Numbered from the stretch's first letter, positions 31,391 to 43,104 are shown. The stretch is DNA of 64,000 bases from Palaemon carinicauda (GCF_036898095.1 NC_090751.1:52000948-52064947), one strand, 5' to 3'. The notes: generated from the letters alone by a model not told the origin. Program-made: numbers and translations.

Positions 31391-32057
31391 GGTCATTGCT
31401 GTAAAGAATAAGGATCGGTCGGCCAAGATATCTTCGTATGTACAGCCTTTATTTTTAGTATTTATGCATTATACACACTTGGCTACAGAGTTAATTCACT
31501 TAGAGTAAATTGATCACAGATCATACATTCTCTGCCTCAGCTTAAAATCCATATACAGTAGTGTTCATAAAAACTAAGCTTCAAGACATTAATTACAATA
31601 TCACTCTCCTTTAAGGGTAATGTCAACTACAGGATAATTTGTATGCAACATGACAGTAGCCTTGCACTAGAAAATTATGAATTTGCATACAATTCCTGCC
31701 TGACTTTGATTTGTGTGTTCTTGGTTGAAATAGCTTGGTATATATGATTCCTATCTAATATTTTTCTGTATTATGTTACACTGTACACCACAAGTTTAAA
31801 AAGCAGTGTAATGTAATACAGTTTTCCCCCTTTATTTTCATGGTAGTTGATACTTTGGGTTAAAAGTCTTTGCAGAGCATGTTCAGGAAGTTCTATTTTC
31901 AAAATATTGTACTGTATTTTAGAATTCTGAAATTTTGCTCAGTATATGACACTTCATTTTTATCCACTTTCATGGCATAATTTTTTAAATTGTCTTTTTC
32001 TGTTTCAGGAGCCTTAATGTCCGATCTAATCTTCTAATTTGGTGTCACTGTCATGTG

Positions 32058-32179
32058 ATAAATACAGAATGAAAGTTCCTTTGGCCTACATCTTGCCTGA
32101 AAGGTTTATCAAATTCTCATAAATACAGAATCAAAGTTCCTTTGGCCTACATCTTGCCTGAAAGGTTTATCAAATTCTC
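32058..32179. repeat. Perfect 2 x 61-bp tandem duplication
   Basis: ATAAATACAGAAT(G/C)AAAG through AAGGTTTATCAAATTCTC is present twice, head to tail, differing at a single base. Confidence 0.97.
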
Positions 32180-33196
32180 AGATTCAATGGTTCATTCAGT
32201 GGATAGACAGATAGGAATTAGTCCTATACAGTTGATTGGGTCTTGGAAGGTTTAGTAATTGTTTGCTCTTCATCTTATTTCTCTTCTTCACAGGGACATG
32301 GAATGTGAATAAAACTGGTTTCCTCTTCTATGAAATATCATGATTACATTATTACTGTAACTTCTTCCCACTCAGGATTATATCTTATCCACTTAAATTA
32401 TTGTAGTTTCTTTAAGGTTTCCCTTGACAAAATTTATGTATATTAAACCAAGTTCCTGAACCATTTTTTATATTTTAAGGTTGTCATAGCAGCTGATTAA
32501 TGATGCATTGTGAATAGTTTTATCCTCACGGTTTCTAGGACTTTATAACTTTCTTGGATGGATAGATTTGTTCATAGGCATACAGAATTTATCATTTGAG
32601 TGTGATCTTCAGGTTATGCAGTATTGTTGTTGGCCGATTAATCTTTCCAAACTCCACATTTTGGGTCAAATTTTACATCATTCTAGTAGGTCTCTTTGCC
32701 TTAGACCAAGGTTTTGCGAAACATTCAATTTTCTTTTGATTGTAGAATAATGAATACATGATGCTTGTTGGGCAATAATCCTTTGTTATCAAGCAAGAGT
32801 TTGATATTTCTCAGTGGTCTCTTTATTTTCTTGAACTTTTATTTTCAAGTCATATTAAGTCAATGGTTCCCGAGTCACACATCTGGAGTAGTTGAAGCTC
32901 TCAAGTTCATCAGATTTTTAATAGCCCTTGTCTTTGTTTCTTCCAGTGAATTATAAATACACCAGGCATATTTTTGCAAAGTAATAATTTTATCAATGTT
33001 CGATGGAGTTTTTGTAAATACTGATTTACTTTTTAACCTTTTGAGGAACATTATGTCTTGGCAACACCATACCTGAAATGAGAGGAAAAAATGTATTTTA
33101 GTGGTTTTTATATACAATTTATTGGTTAATTTTATATTTTAACATTATTTTAAAAGAAATCAGGCATGTTATATTTTCACAATATTCTCCTTTCAG

Positions 33197-33336
33197 GTCT
33201 CATAGACTACAACTTCTTATGCTTCCGAAATGCAATACAAGAAGTATTTGATGTCAGAACAAATCAGTTACAGCAAATGAACTGCAGTTCCTCTCCCCAT
33301 CTTCAAACAAATCATGTAAATGGGCCCACATCCTAG
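33197..33336 (+). CDS. Candidate terminal exon of an unidentified host gene
   Basis: A pyrimidine-rich tract ending TTTCAG (33191-33196) is followed by an open frame with two leading bases, then LIDYNFLCFRNAIQEVFDVR, TNQLQQMNCSSSPHLQTNHV and NGPTS, then TAG at 33334-33336. The composition looks protein-like rather than like the surrounding AT-rich translations. The frame also stays open upstream to a TAA at 33051, with an ATG at 33166. AATAAA follows about 195 bp after the stop, consistent with a 3' UTR. I recognise no domain or family. Upstream exons could not be located. It may be a real last exon, or a chance 47-codon stretch. Confidence 0.35.
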
Positions 33337-34127
33337 TACTGTACCAAATTTAGTGTTATTTGTTGTTCATCGCTGGTCTTCTTCGCTCACATGTACTACA
33401 TTTACTTAGGCTGTGCTCAAGACTTGCTTCTCTAACCTTTTGGGCTATCTACAAGTACTAAAGGTTTTGAAGATTGTACATGAGATTATTATATAAGCTG
33501 TTTTTTTCCTATTTTATATTTGTTGTAGATAAATAAAAATCCATCAGTGTATGTTATTCAACAGTATTTCTTGGACATTCATGGGTTTAGTTATTTCAAG
33601 CATGACTAGTGAAATAATAAAGTATTGTTGAACTGCTTTTTCAGCTAAACTTTACTGCACTCATGTTCATGTTGTATAATATACACACAATCTACTGTGC
33701 CTAAGGACCATTATTTATACACACTTTAGATACTTCTCTGGCAAAGTTTATCATATACGTATCGGAAAGTATCATTATGTACAACCTGTGAAGCAGATTT
33801 CTTTGTAAACTAGTATTGTGAGTTTGATATATCTAATACAGTATGTATAAATTTTTCAATAGTTTATAGAAATAAAATTTATGATATTTTTTCAGCATTT
33901 TTAGTTACTATGATGGACATAAATAAATTACATTATATAAAATATGATATGTTATTTATTAGAGATTACTATTTGCCCTCAATCTGGCAAATAAAAAGTA
34001 TTAGAGGACTCCCCAGAATACTAATTTAGACCTGATAGATAATGAAGTTTAAAACACTGTACAGTATTTGCAAACTTCAAGGAAAAATCATGATAAAAAA
34101 TTTCTTGTTGCAGTACTGTAAACAAGT

Positions 34128-34146
34128 ATATATATATATATATATA
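34128..34146. repeat. (TA)n microsatellite
   Basis: Nine to ten TA units in AT-rich DNA. Confidence 0.9.
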
Positions 34147-34619
34147 ATAATCCTTTGATAATTTATTGTGAACAGAGTTGGTAAAGTTAATTTTGTACAT
34201 TAGAATGGCCAGAAAGTATATATTTTTTTCTTTAAGAGGGTCATATTAGATTTATATATCATTGTTTTGAAGACCAATACATTAAAGACACTAAAAATGA
34301 CCTGAATATCAACATTTTTAAAATTTTTTTACATTAAAGATGTATGAATAAAATCAATATTTTTATCTTTGAAGCACAGTTTAAATACATTATACAGTAA
34401 AAGTAAAAGCTGTTATTATTTGAAAATTGTCATCACTGTGAACATGAAAGCATAATAGCCTTTGAGTGAGCTTGACATGTACCATGGTCGTTATTTGATT
34501 TTTTTCAACTTTTAATTTAGTTATATATTAGGTAGTATGGATTTTCTGTTTATTATAAATTTTCTGTGAATGCCATATTTAATTCTTAAGACCATAGTAC
34601 ATTTTAATTGAGAATAGGT

Positions 34620-35094
34620 TGAGAGTTTGAAACCTATTAAAAGGTATTATTTCTATGAACTTTCTCTGTTTATATTGCTTCTCTCTCGAAACTTGGCTTG
34701 TATTTGATGTTTGCCCCCAAATGAAGTTTCTCATTTTCTTTCAATAGGCTTAGGTCTAGCCCAATATGTGGACAATCTAGTGACTAATACCACAATAACT
34801 ATGGCAAGGGTATAAAGTTGTACATGCTTTTTTATTTCAGTCCTCTAGTCAACTTGGGATCGAGAAGTTGACATTGTGTTATGTACCTCCAGATTGTGAA
34901 AGGATTTAGAAGTGTTCAGATTATTAGTTATAATGTGATTTGTTAACAATTACCCTGTTATTGTTCAAGGGTTTATTTCTGGGCAATCAGGATCATCATC
35001 TTCCTTCCATCCCATGCTGGTTTTTTTTTTATTCTGGAAAACATAGAGGAATGCAAAGTTCTTATGGTTCCTCTCACGGAAAAATGTTTGATTA
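34620..35094 (+). mobile_element. Fragment of dispersed repeat X
   Basis: Shares blocks in order with 56080-56540: GTATTATTTCTATGAACTTTC, CATATTGCTTCTC-like, CTCATTTTCTTTC, TTTGTTAACAATTAC and GGATCATCATCTTCC-like. It is interrupted by the (TTA)n tail of LINE-J2. No coding part is present in this copy. Confidence 0.55.

Positions 35095-35143
<49 letters not shown>
35095..35143. repeat. (TTA)n tail of LINE-J2
   Basis: About 16 TTA units. Confidence 0.95.
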
Positions 35144-35144
<1 letters not shown>

Positions 35145-35379
35145 TACTAGCTAAGCTACGATACGAGTTGGAAAAGCAGGATGCTATAAGCCAGGGCTTT
35201 AATAGGGAAAAATAGCCCAGTCAGAGGAATGAAAATCAGGAAACAAACTACGAGAGAAGTAATGAACAATTAAACCAAGTAAAAATATAAGAACAGTACC
35301 AACACTAAGTTAGATATTTCATGTATAAACTATAGAGACTTATGTCAGCCTGTTCAACGTAAAAACTCTTGCTGAAAGT

Positions 35380-37125
35380 TTAAACTACCTGATTGGGAAA
35401 ATCATTCCACAGCTTGGTCATAGCCAGAATAAAACCTCTGGAAGACCGTGTACTTCCGAGCCTCATGATGGAGAAGGCATAACTATAAGAATTAACTGCA
35501 TACCTAGTACTACAAACAGGATGATGATACTGTCTGCCTAGGGCTGAATGCAAAGGATAGTTGGAATTATGAAAAATCTTATGCAATATGCATAACAAAC
35601 TAACAATGACTGTCCCAGATATTAATAACTATCAGGAATAAGAGATTTAATAGACTGTAAGCTCCTGTCCAACAAATTAAGATGAGATTGAGCAGCTGAA
35701 GACCAGACAAGAGAACACAATACTCTTAAAGCAGAATGAAAGAATTAAAACGCTTCCTCAGAATAGATTGATCACCAAAAATCTAAAAGACTTTTCAATA
35801 GGCCATTTTTTGGTGGTGTGGAACAAGAGACACCCCCAATGTGTTTCTTGAAAGTAAATTTGCTGTCAAGAATCACAAATAAAATTTGAAGAGTCATACA
35901 GAGTTATCAATGCTGAGATCCCAATGTTAAAAAGCCACTATCCTCGGCCTACTACAATAATACTTGAAGTTGTTAAGGTTCAACTTCATGCCCCAAGATT
36001 TGAACCATGCCTAAATTTTAATTAGATTTCTAATAAGGGATTCAGGAACCCTAGATTTATATTCAGATGACATTGATTAAAAATAATGTAGCATCACCTT
36101 CATATGCAACGACTTTGTTTTCTACAATAGGCCAAACCACATGTCATATGTATATAGTATAAAAAATAATGGGCTAAGAACACCAGCCTGAGGAACACCA
36201 GATATCACAATCCTGTACTTACTATGGTGTCACTCAACCACTCATTGTGATCTAGTGCTTAAAAATTCAATAATGATTCTATAAGACGCACCCACTCCCA
36301 ATTGTTTGAGTTTGACTGTGTCAATCATGAAGCCCTTGCTTTCAAAGACAGCAGTAAAATCAAGGCCAATCAAACAAACTTCCTGACCACAATCAAGCAA
36401 TTTCTATACAGCATTGGAAATTGTAAGAAAGGCATCATGTGGTCCAAGGCCTTTATGAAAGCTAAATTGCAAACTTGATAACAAAGGATTTCCTTCATCC
36501 AGCCTATCTAGAAATTTTGCCTAAAGACATAAAAAATCGTAATCAGCTAGACTTGACCATCACAAAGACATTTACATAATGGAGTAACATCACCAATTTT
36601 CCAACAAGTGCTAAAGTAACCTATTCTTGCTAACTTATGGAAAATAACAGATGACTTTTTTTATGTAAAGACAGGAGCTAAGAAAGTTACAAAGGAAAGA
36701 TACTATTTGTTTCTACGCCTCCATAAGCATCAAAGTCCATCAAGAGCTTTATTTACTGCCGAACACATCAGCCAAAAGGGTTCCCTTTTCCCTTGGACAG
36801 AACCATCTGGTTTCTAAGTACAGTAAAGGAGGAACTGTTATATTTATAACAAAGAGTTCAGATTTAAGGGTGGCCCACCACTCATGTTCCTGGGTTGTAC
36901 CAGAAAGGGTTACTTTTATGGTTAAATTGTATTCCTTTTCAGTTGAAGCATAAACTGAGTAAAAGCTCATGGCCGAGTATAGTTATTCCAAGTCAAATCT
37001 GGTCTGTTACCCTTCCAAAGATGATAGGCCATATCCTCCTCTTTCTCCAAATAAGCACATCTACAATCCTCATTGAACCAGGGTTTGTCTTTCATCTTGG
37101 TATTTTAAGACTCAAGATGGGATAA
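35380..37125 (-). pseudogene. ORF2 remnant of LINE-J2
   Basis: On the minus strand, 36749-36970 reads VYASTEKEYNLTIKVTLSGT, then TQEHEWWATLKSELFVINIT and VPPLLYLE: the linker between endonuclease and RT. Around 36300-36480 the antisense of LDFTAVFESKGFMIDTVKL-type sequence covers the first RT block. 35380-35598 reads LCILHKIFHNSNYPLHSALG and TRSSRGFILAMTKLWNDFPN, the C-terminal end. Stops and frameshifts throughout. Confidence 0.8.
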
Positions 37126-37140
37126 GCCTATCAATTATGT

Positions 37141-38454
37141 TAACCAGTTTCTCATTCAAAAGAACAACAGACAATACTATTATACATTTGTGACCTATTA
37201 AATTTTTAAAAAATCAAATGTTCCTAATATATAACAAAACTAACTAAATTCAGGAAAAATCCAAATGAGAATAGGCTACTTTATTTCTTTGGTTCAATAT
37301 AAGAAGGTCAGCGCATCTTCATGTAAAGGCAGAGATTCTATCCTAACTCCCCAAGTTTTGCTTAGTAGCTCTAGTGCATCATTAGTGTGCAAAGCACACT
37401 ACAGTCTATCACTTCTCTAAGAACTATGCACTTTATTACCATACTTTGGCTCGTTCATTGTGAAACCTTCGCTGTTTGTCATAATCTTGTCCACTTTTAG
37501 ATTATGGATCAAAACATCGAAGACCAAGCTGGTAGCCTGGGTCATATATCCTTCTGCTCGCTGAAGTAAGCACTTCTTATAGCAACCACTTGTTTAATAT
37601 ATTAATAGTGTGGCATATTGAATGGGTCATATAGATCTCAGTGTACCTATATTAGATATTTTAAAGTTTTAGTGCAAACAGAGTGATTGGATAAAATTTC
37701 GGATCGCATTGTGCATCAGCCACTAGCACATCTCAAGTTTTCCCTAACGATATGAATGTAGGTGCTAGTACTGTACATCAACTGTTGAAATAAGTCCCTT
37801 ACTTAGTCCCAGGTTCAAAGGTTCTCCCATCAAAAGTAAGCAAATGTAATTAACATCCTAGAGAATTCATCTGGATTATTGATGAAAGCTATCCAAATAA
37901 TTTACCTAAAAGTTCTGATTTCTTCAAGTCATCGCGGCTGTCACCTCAAAGACAACATTGTAAGAATACCTAGAGGTATACAATGAAATCTTATTAAGTA
38001 TAAAGAAAAGATTATGATATAGAAGGTTTTAACATTCAACAAGAAATCTAAGACATGCTGACATCTGTGAAACAAATCAATTGCCTAACCGTGCTATTCA
38101 TTCAGATCTACGGCAAGCCCTTGATCTGCGAGTAAATCCAGATTTCTCATGATTAAATTGGTAAATGAGAATAAATGTTCAATCAAATTTGTATCAGCCA
38201 ACAAGCTATGTAACAGACTGGGAGCAAATAGCACTCAGGCTGACTAGTAGTGCACTAACCTGATATTCATGGGTTGCGATTGAGTACCCACTTCTGCTTC
38301 GCCACTACGATAATCATACAGTGCTTATGTTCCACTTTTTTAACAGTACTCAAAGAGGAGTGACCATGTGTGTATTCATAAAGCAATGTTATGCTTTGTC
38401 AGTAAGATGATGATGATTACTGTAGTACTGGAAAAATGTACAAAAGTACAACGG
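37141..38454. other. Unique AT-rich DNA
   Basis: No gene, repeat or regulatory site recognised in about 1.3 kb. Confidence 0.5.
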
Positions 38455-38460
38455 AAATTG

Positions 38461-38714
38461 TCTATCTATATACCAAGGCACTTCCCCCAATTTTGGGGGG
38501 TAGCCGACACCAACAATGAAACAAAACAAAAAGGGGACCTCTACTCTCTATGTTCCTTCAGCCTAATCAGGGACTCAACCGAGTTCAGCTGATACTGCTA
38601 GGGTGCCACAGCCCAACCTCCCACATTTCCACCACAGATGAAGCTTCATAATGCTGACTCCCCTACTGCTGCTACCTCCGCGGTCATCTAAGGTCCCGGA
38701 GGAAGCAGCAGGGC
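38461..38714 (-). other. 3' UTR of RTE-1 with conserved hairpin
   Basis: About 250 bases after the ORF stop. Near the extreme 3' end lies CCCCCAATTTTGGGGG (about 38484-38500), a perfect short hairpin that is also present in RTE-2 (about 47070). It is a candidate recognition structure for the element's reverse transcriptase. Confidence 0.7.
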
Positions 38715-41287
38715 CTACTGGAACTGCGTCACAATCGCTCGCCATTCATTCCTATTTCTAGCACGCTCTCTTGCCTCTCTCACATCTATCCTCCTATCAC
38801 CCAGAGCTTTCTTCACACCATCCATCCACCCAAACCTTGGCCTTCCTCTTGTACTTCTCCCCTCAACTCTTGCATTCATCACCTTCTTTAGCAGACAACC
38901 ATTTTCCATTCTCTCAACATGGCCAAACCACCTCAACACATTCATATCCACTCTAGCCGCTAACTCATTTCTTACACCCGTTCTCTCCCTCACCACTTCG
39001 TTCCTAACCCTATCTACTCGAGATACACCAGCCATACTCCTCAGACACTTCATCTCAAACACATTCAATTTCTGTCTCTCCATCACTTTCATTCCCCACG
39101 ACTCCGATCCATACATCACAGTTGGTACAATCACTTTCTCATATAGAACTCTCTTTACATTCATGCCCAACCCTCTATTTTTTACTACTCCCTTAACTGC
39201 CCCCAAAACTTTGCAACCTTCATTCACTCTCTGATGTACATCTGCTTCCACTCCACCATTTGCTGCAACAATAGACCCCAAGTACTTAAACTGATCCACC
39301 TCCTCAAGTAACTCTCCATTCAACATGACATTCAACCTTGCACCACCTTCCCTTCTCGTACATCTCATAACCTTACTCTTACCCACATTAACTCTCAACT
39401 TCCTTCTCTCACACACCCTTCCAAATTCTGTCACTAGTCGGTCAAGCTTCTCTTCTGTGTCTGCTACCAGTACAGTATCATCCGCAAACAACAACTGATT
39501 TACCTCCCATTCACGGTCATTCTCGCCTACCAGTTTTAATCCTCGTCCAAGCACTCGAGCATTCACCTCTCTCACCACTCCATCAACATACAAGTTAAAC
39601 AACCACGGCGACATCACACATCCCTGTCTCAGCCCCACTCTCACCGGAAACCAATCACTCACTTCATTTCCTATTCTAACACATGCTTTACTACCTTTGT
39701 ATAAACTTTTCACTGCTTGCAACAACCTTCCACCAACTCCATATAACCTCATCACATCCCACATTGCTTCCCTATCAACTCTATCATATGCTTTCTCCAG
39801 ATCCATAAACGCAACATACACCTCCTTACCTTTTGCTAAATATTTCTCGCATATCTGCCTAACTGTAAAAATCTGATTCATACAACCCCTACCTCTTCTA
39901 AAACCACCCTGTACTTCCAAGATTGCATTCTCTGTTTTATCCTTAATCCTATTAATCAGTACTCTACCATACACTTTTCCAACTACACTCAACAAACTAA
40001 TACCTCTTGAATTACAACACTCATGCACATCTCCCTTACCCTTATATAGTGGTACAATACATGCACAAACCCAATCTACTGGTACCATTGACAACACAAA
40101 ACACATATTAAACAATCTCATCAACCATTCAAGTACAGTCACACCCCCTTCCTTCAACATCTCAGCTTTCACACTGTCCATACCAGATGCTTTTCCTACT
40201 CTTGTTTCATCTAGTACTCTCCTCACTTCCTCTATTGTTATCTCTCTCTCATTCTCATCTCCCATCACTGGCACCTCAACACCTGGAACAGCAGTTATAT
40301 TTGCCTCCCTATTATCCTCAACATTCAGCAAACTTTCAAAATATTCCGCCCACCTTTTCCTTGCCTCCTCTCCTTTTAACAACCTTCCATTTCCATCTTT
40401 CACTGTCTCTTCAATTCTTGCGCCAGCCTTCCTTACTCTCTTCACTTCTTTCCAAAACTTCTTCTTATTCTCTTCATATGACTGACCCAATCCCTGACCC
40501 CACCTCAGGTTAGCTGCCCTCTTTGCCTCACGTACCTTGCGCTTTACTTCCACCTTTTTCTCTCTATATTTTTCATACTTCTCTATACTATTACTCTGCA
40601 GCCATTCTTCAAAAGCCCTCTTTTTCTCTTCCACTTTCACCTTCACTCCTTCATTCCACCATTCACTGCCCTTCCTCATGCTGCCTCCAACAACCTTCTT
40701 GCCACATACATCACTTGCAATCCCAACAAAATTTTCTTTTACTAACTTCCATTCCTCCTCTAAATTACCAGTTTCTCTTACTCTCACCTCATCATATGCC
40801 ATTTTCAACCTTTCCTGATATTTACTTTTTACCCCCGGTTTTATTAGCTCTTCAATCCTCACTACCTCCCTTTTACATCCACCTACTCTATTCCCCCACT
40901 CTTTTGCTACAACTAATTTTCCTTCCACCAAAAAATTATCAGACATACCGTTAGCCATACCCCTAAACACGTGCACGTCTTTCAATCTTCCAAATTTTCT
41001 TTTAGTTACCAACACATAATCCATTAATGCCCTTTCTACTACTCTTCCATTTGCCACTCTTACCCATGTATACTTATTCTTATCTTTCTTTTTAAAGAAG
41101 CTAGCACCTATTACCATCTCTTGTTCAACACACATGTCTATCAGTCTCTCACCACTCTCATTTTCACCTGGTACGCCATACTTACCAATGACACCTTCTA
41201 CCTCTCCAGCGCCCACTCTAGCATTTAAGTCACCCATAACAACTACATAATTCCTTCTACCCAGTCCTTCTACACACCTAGTTAAAT
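38461..41287 (-). mobile_element. RTE-1: young, 5'-truncated RTE-like LINE
   Basis: Comparison with RTE-2 (47041-50345) shows the shared sequence ending at CACACCTAGTTAA, so RTE-1 lacks the first part of the endonuclease. The 3' end is TATATAGATAGA on the minus strand. AAATTG at 38455-38460 and 41284-41289 is a possible short target-site duplication. The near-intact ORF and clean ends indicate a recent insertion. Confidence 0.88.
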
Positions 41288-41306
41288 TGTACAACTTGAA
41301 AAACAA
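38715..41306 (-). CDS. Endonuclease-reverse transcriptase ORF of RTE-1 (863 codons)
   Basis: A single open frame; the first six or seven codons (MFFKLYN) come from flanking DNA, then LTRCVEGLGRRNYVVVMGDL enters the apurinic-type endonuclease (EEP) in its second half. MGDLNARVG (24-32), YTWVR (79-83), MDYVLV (95-100) and MSDNFLV (121-127) are EEP landmarks; the last is normally SDH, so the catalytic His is Asn124 here. RT blocks: VGKASGMDSVKAEMLK, GISLLSVVGKVYGRVL, VQGGFRRGRGCMNQIF, FMDLEKAYDRVDREAM (first Asp), LRQGCVMSPWLFNLYVDG and FADDT at 607-611. The C-terminus ends with LRWFGHVERM and RGRPRFGWMDGVKKAL, usual for RTE-clade elements. The protein would mediate target-primed reverse transcription, but with a truncated, His-less endonuclease it is probably unable to nick DNA. 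Clade assignment is from motif style. Confidence 0.9.
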   Translation of the reverse strand: MFFKLYNLTRCVEGLGRRNYVVVMGDLNARVGAGEVEGVIGKYGVPGENESGERLIDMCVEQEMVIGASFFKKKDKNKYTWVRVANGRVVERALMDYVLVTKRKFGRLKDVHVFRGMANGMSDNFLVEGKLVVAKEWGNRVGGCKREVVRIEELIKPGVKSKYQERLKMAYDEVRVRETGNLEEEWKLVKENFVGIASDVCGKKVVGGSMRKGSEWWNEGVKVKVEEKKRAFEEWLQSNSIEKYEKYREKKVEVKRKVREAKRAANLRWGQGLGQSYEENKKKFWKEVKRVRKAGARIEETVKDGNGRLLKGEEARKRWAEYFESLLNVEDNREANITAVPGVEVPVMGDENEREITIEEVRRVLDETRVGKASGMDSVKAEMLKEGGVTVLEWLMRLFNMCFVLSMVPVDWVCACIVPLYKGKGDVHECCNSRGISLLSVVGKVYGRVLINRIKDKTENAILEVQGGFRRGRGCMNQIFTVRQICEKYLAKGKEVYVAFMDLEKAYDRVDREAMWDVMRLYGVGGRLLQAVKSLYKGSKACVRIGNEVSDWFPVRVGLRQGCVMSPWLFNLYVDGVVREVNARVLGRGLKLVGENDREWEVNQLLFADDTVLVADTEEKLDRLVTEFGRVCERRKLRVNVGKSKVMRCTRREGGARLNVMLNGELLEEVDQFKYLGSIVAANGGVEADVHQRVNEGCKVLGAVKGVVKNRGLGMNVKRVLYEKVIVPTVMYGSESWGMKVMERQKLNVFEMKCLRSMAGVSRVDRVRNEVVRERTGVRNELAARVDMNVLRWFGHVERMENGCLLKKVMNARVEGRSTRGRPRFGWMDGVKKALGDRRIDVREARERARNRNEWRAIVTQFQ

Positions 41307-41436
41307 AAAAGCTATCTAAGCAATAAGTTTTGTTAGAGGGGTTCCAACAGAAATAAAACAATGACCTTATGATTTAGACGATGCCAAAATGTTTCTTCCT
41401 TGGATAACGAAAGGTAGTTAGCAGGAGATACTATTA
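41288..41436. other. Short flank between RTE-1 and Tigger relic
   Basis: Nothing recognised. Confidence 0.5.
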
Positions 41437-42800
41437 ATGAAAACATCATGTGTGAAAAGGCAAGGTAATATATGCCAACCTTGGGAAGAAGTTGCCTGGT
41501 ATATCGGCAGAACAAGAAATAACATAAGGCAACACAGGGATGGGTCAAGAATTTTAGAAGGAAAACTGGCATCCATAGTGTTGTGCAACACTGAGACCCT
41601 GAGCTCCAATGTCAGGTCATCACAGGTATTCATTGACAATTTTAAAAGGGTCTTTGATTTGAGCATTATGTACCAGAGAAAGGTTTCAATTGCGATGAGA
41701 TTCGGTTGTTTTGGAAAAAGATGCTTTACAGGACCTACATTACAACAGTAGAGAGCAATTCACAGTCACAACTGAGTAACTCTCCTGTTATGTGCTGATG
41801 TCTGCTGGGTTTGCAAAATAAAACAACACCTGATGTAAAATTCAGAGAATCAGGAAACTAGTGCAGAAGAATTCACCTGAACATCATGAGTAGGTCAATA
41901 CCAAGGCTTGAGTGGCTTGTTGCCTGGATTAATGACATTTTCAGTCCTGAAGTCAAGTACATCTAGTAGGGCTTACAACTACAGCCTTATTAGTTATAGA
42001 AAATGTTACTACTCATCCTAGGCCTTGAAGATGACCTACACAACACGAGTTCAAAATCTACTTTATGAAGTTCCTGCCTCCCAACGCCACTCCACAATTC
42101 CACCCCATACATCAGTAGGTGATCTCAAATTTCATGATACTGTTGACTCAGGAAATGTTCTAGCAATGTTTTGTGGTTACTGAAGGCACCAACCTCACTT
42201 TCAGAGCTATTAAGGAAAGCCCATTTTCACAATGTCACCTACCTCATAATGATAAATGAAGCCTGAGAACAGGTCACCATGTGTTCGGGAATGGATCTGA
42301 GGAGGCAATTGAAGATGAAATGTGTCTTGAGGAAAGACAATTTTGCTGGAGGTGAAACAGGATAATATTTAGAAGCTACCTGTGGACTATAGCTATCAGC
42401 TAAATGGGAGTCGCAACAAGGTCATGGAGGATATTTCAGCTGAGGAGTAGGAGGGGCAGCTGGCCAAACGTCTTAAATCTAGTGAAATTTTAAGTATTTC
42501 AAACATGGGGGAAATGGTGCAAAGTATTTTTGGAATCCATCTTCCGGACAAACATTCAGCACGGCGAGCAGCTGATTTCTTTGATGACACTGCAGTGGGC
42601 CATTTTCATGGCCCTCTATAGAAAACAATAAGACAATGTCTCTAGATTAGATAGCTTCCTTGTCAAAGTTGAATCTGTTTGGAAAGAGAGAGAACTCCTG
42701 GTATTGTACCAGAAGTTTTAATGGAGGGTGATTCTTCATCTAAGCAGTAACCTCCTCCATCTCTTCTCCCTCACACCAGTCATGACACTCCCTCAAAGGT
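41437..42800 (+). pseudogene. Tigger/pogo-like transposase relic
   Basis: 41437-41751 reads RQGNICQPWEEVAWYIGRTR and, after a gap, MYQRKVSIAMRF. Around 41690-41760 a shifted frame gives DEIRLFWKKMLYRTYITT, matching the first-Asp block NADETGLFWKKMP.RTYI of Tigger/TIGD1 transposases. At 42060-42160 it reads MKFLPPNATPQFHPI, matching FLPPNTTSLLQPMDQ. The acidic region and ISLMTLQWAIFMAL-type tail continue to RLDSFLVKVES near 42640-42680, the typical C-terminal end. Multiple stops; it is a fossil. The upstream N-terminal DNA-binding part and the terminal inverted repeats were not found. Confidence 0.75.
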
Positions 42801-43104
42801 AAAGTGCAAGTTAATATGTCAATTGATTTTATTACATTACTTAATATTTGTATTTCTGGGCATGTGTAATGCATTAAGTGAATTTCCTTGATTTTTTATG
42901 TGAAAAACTGTTCAAGAATAAGAGGCTTTTAGGCTGCAAGGTCGTCCCCAGAACTGATAATAATTTTATTTGATGTGCTACTGTAATTACCTTTATTTGA
43001 TTCATCATTAATGTTTTATTGCTTAAAGGAGGTCTTTAAAGGCATTGTTTGTCAGCTGGTTTACTTAAGACATTGCTGTTTGGGGGTAATAGAGTGGAGG
43101 ATAC
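42801..43104. other. AT-rich spacer
   Basis: Nothing recognised; ends at the start of the triplicated unit. Confidence 0.5.

Larger units (their letters stand above)
31391..34620. other. Unique AT-rich region, possible host intron/3' UTR
   Basis: Apart from the entries listed separately (32058-32179 duplication, 33197-33336 candidate exon, (TA)n at 34128-34146) I see no transposon or gene. AATAAA words at about 33530 and 33615 follow the candidate exon. Confidence 0.4.
35095..37140 (-). mobile_element. LINE-J2: Jockey/CR1-like LINE on minus strand
   Basis: About 2.05 kb; the 3' tail is (TTA)n at 35095-35143 as seen on the plus strand. It matches LINE-J1 from RT to tail and extends further 5'. 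It holds no intact ORF. Confidence 0.85.

Noticed and set aside
40187..40954. Plus-strand ORFs (108, 143 and 93 codons) over the RTE element
   Set aside because: They are antisense shadows of the 863-codon RTE ORF, with low-complexity Ser/Leu/Pro translations.
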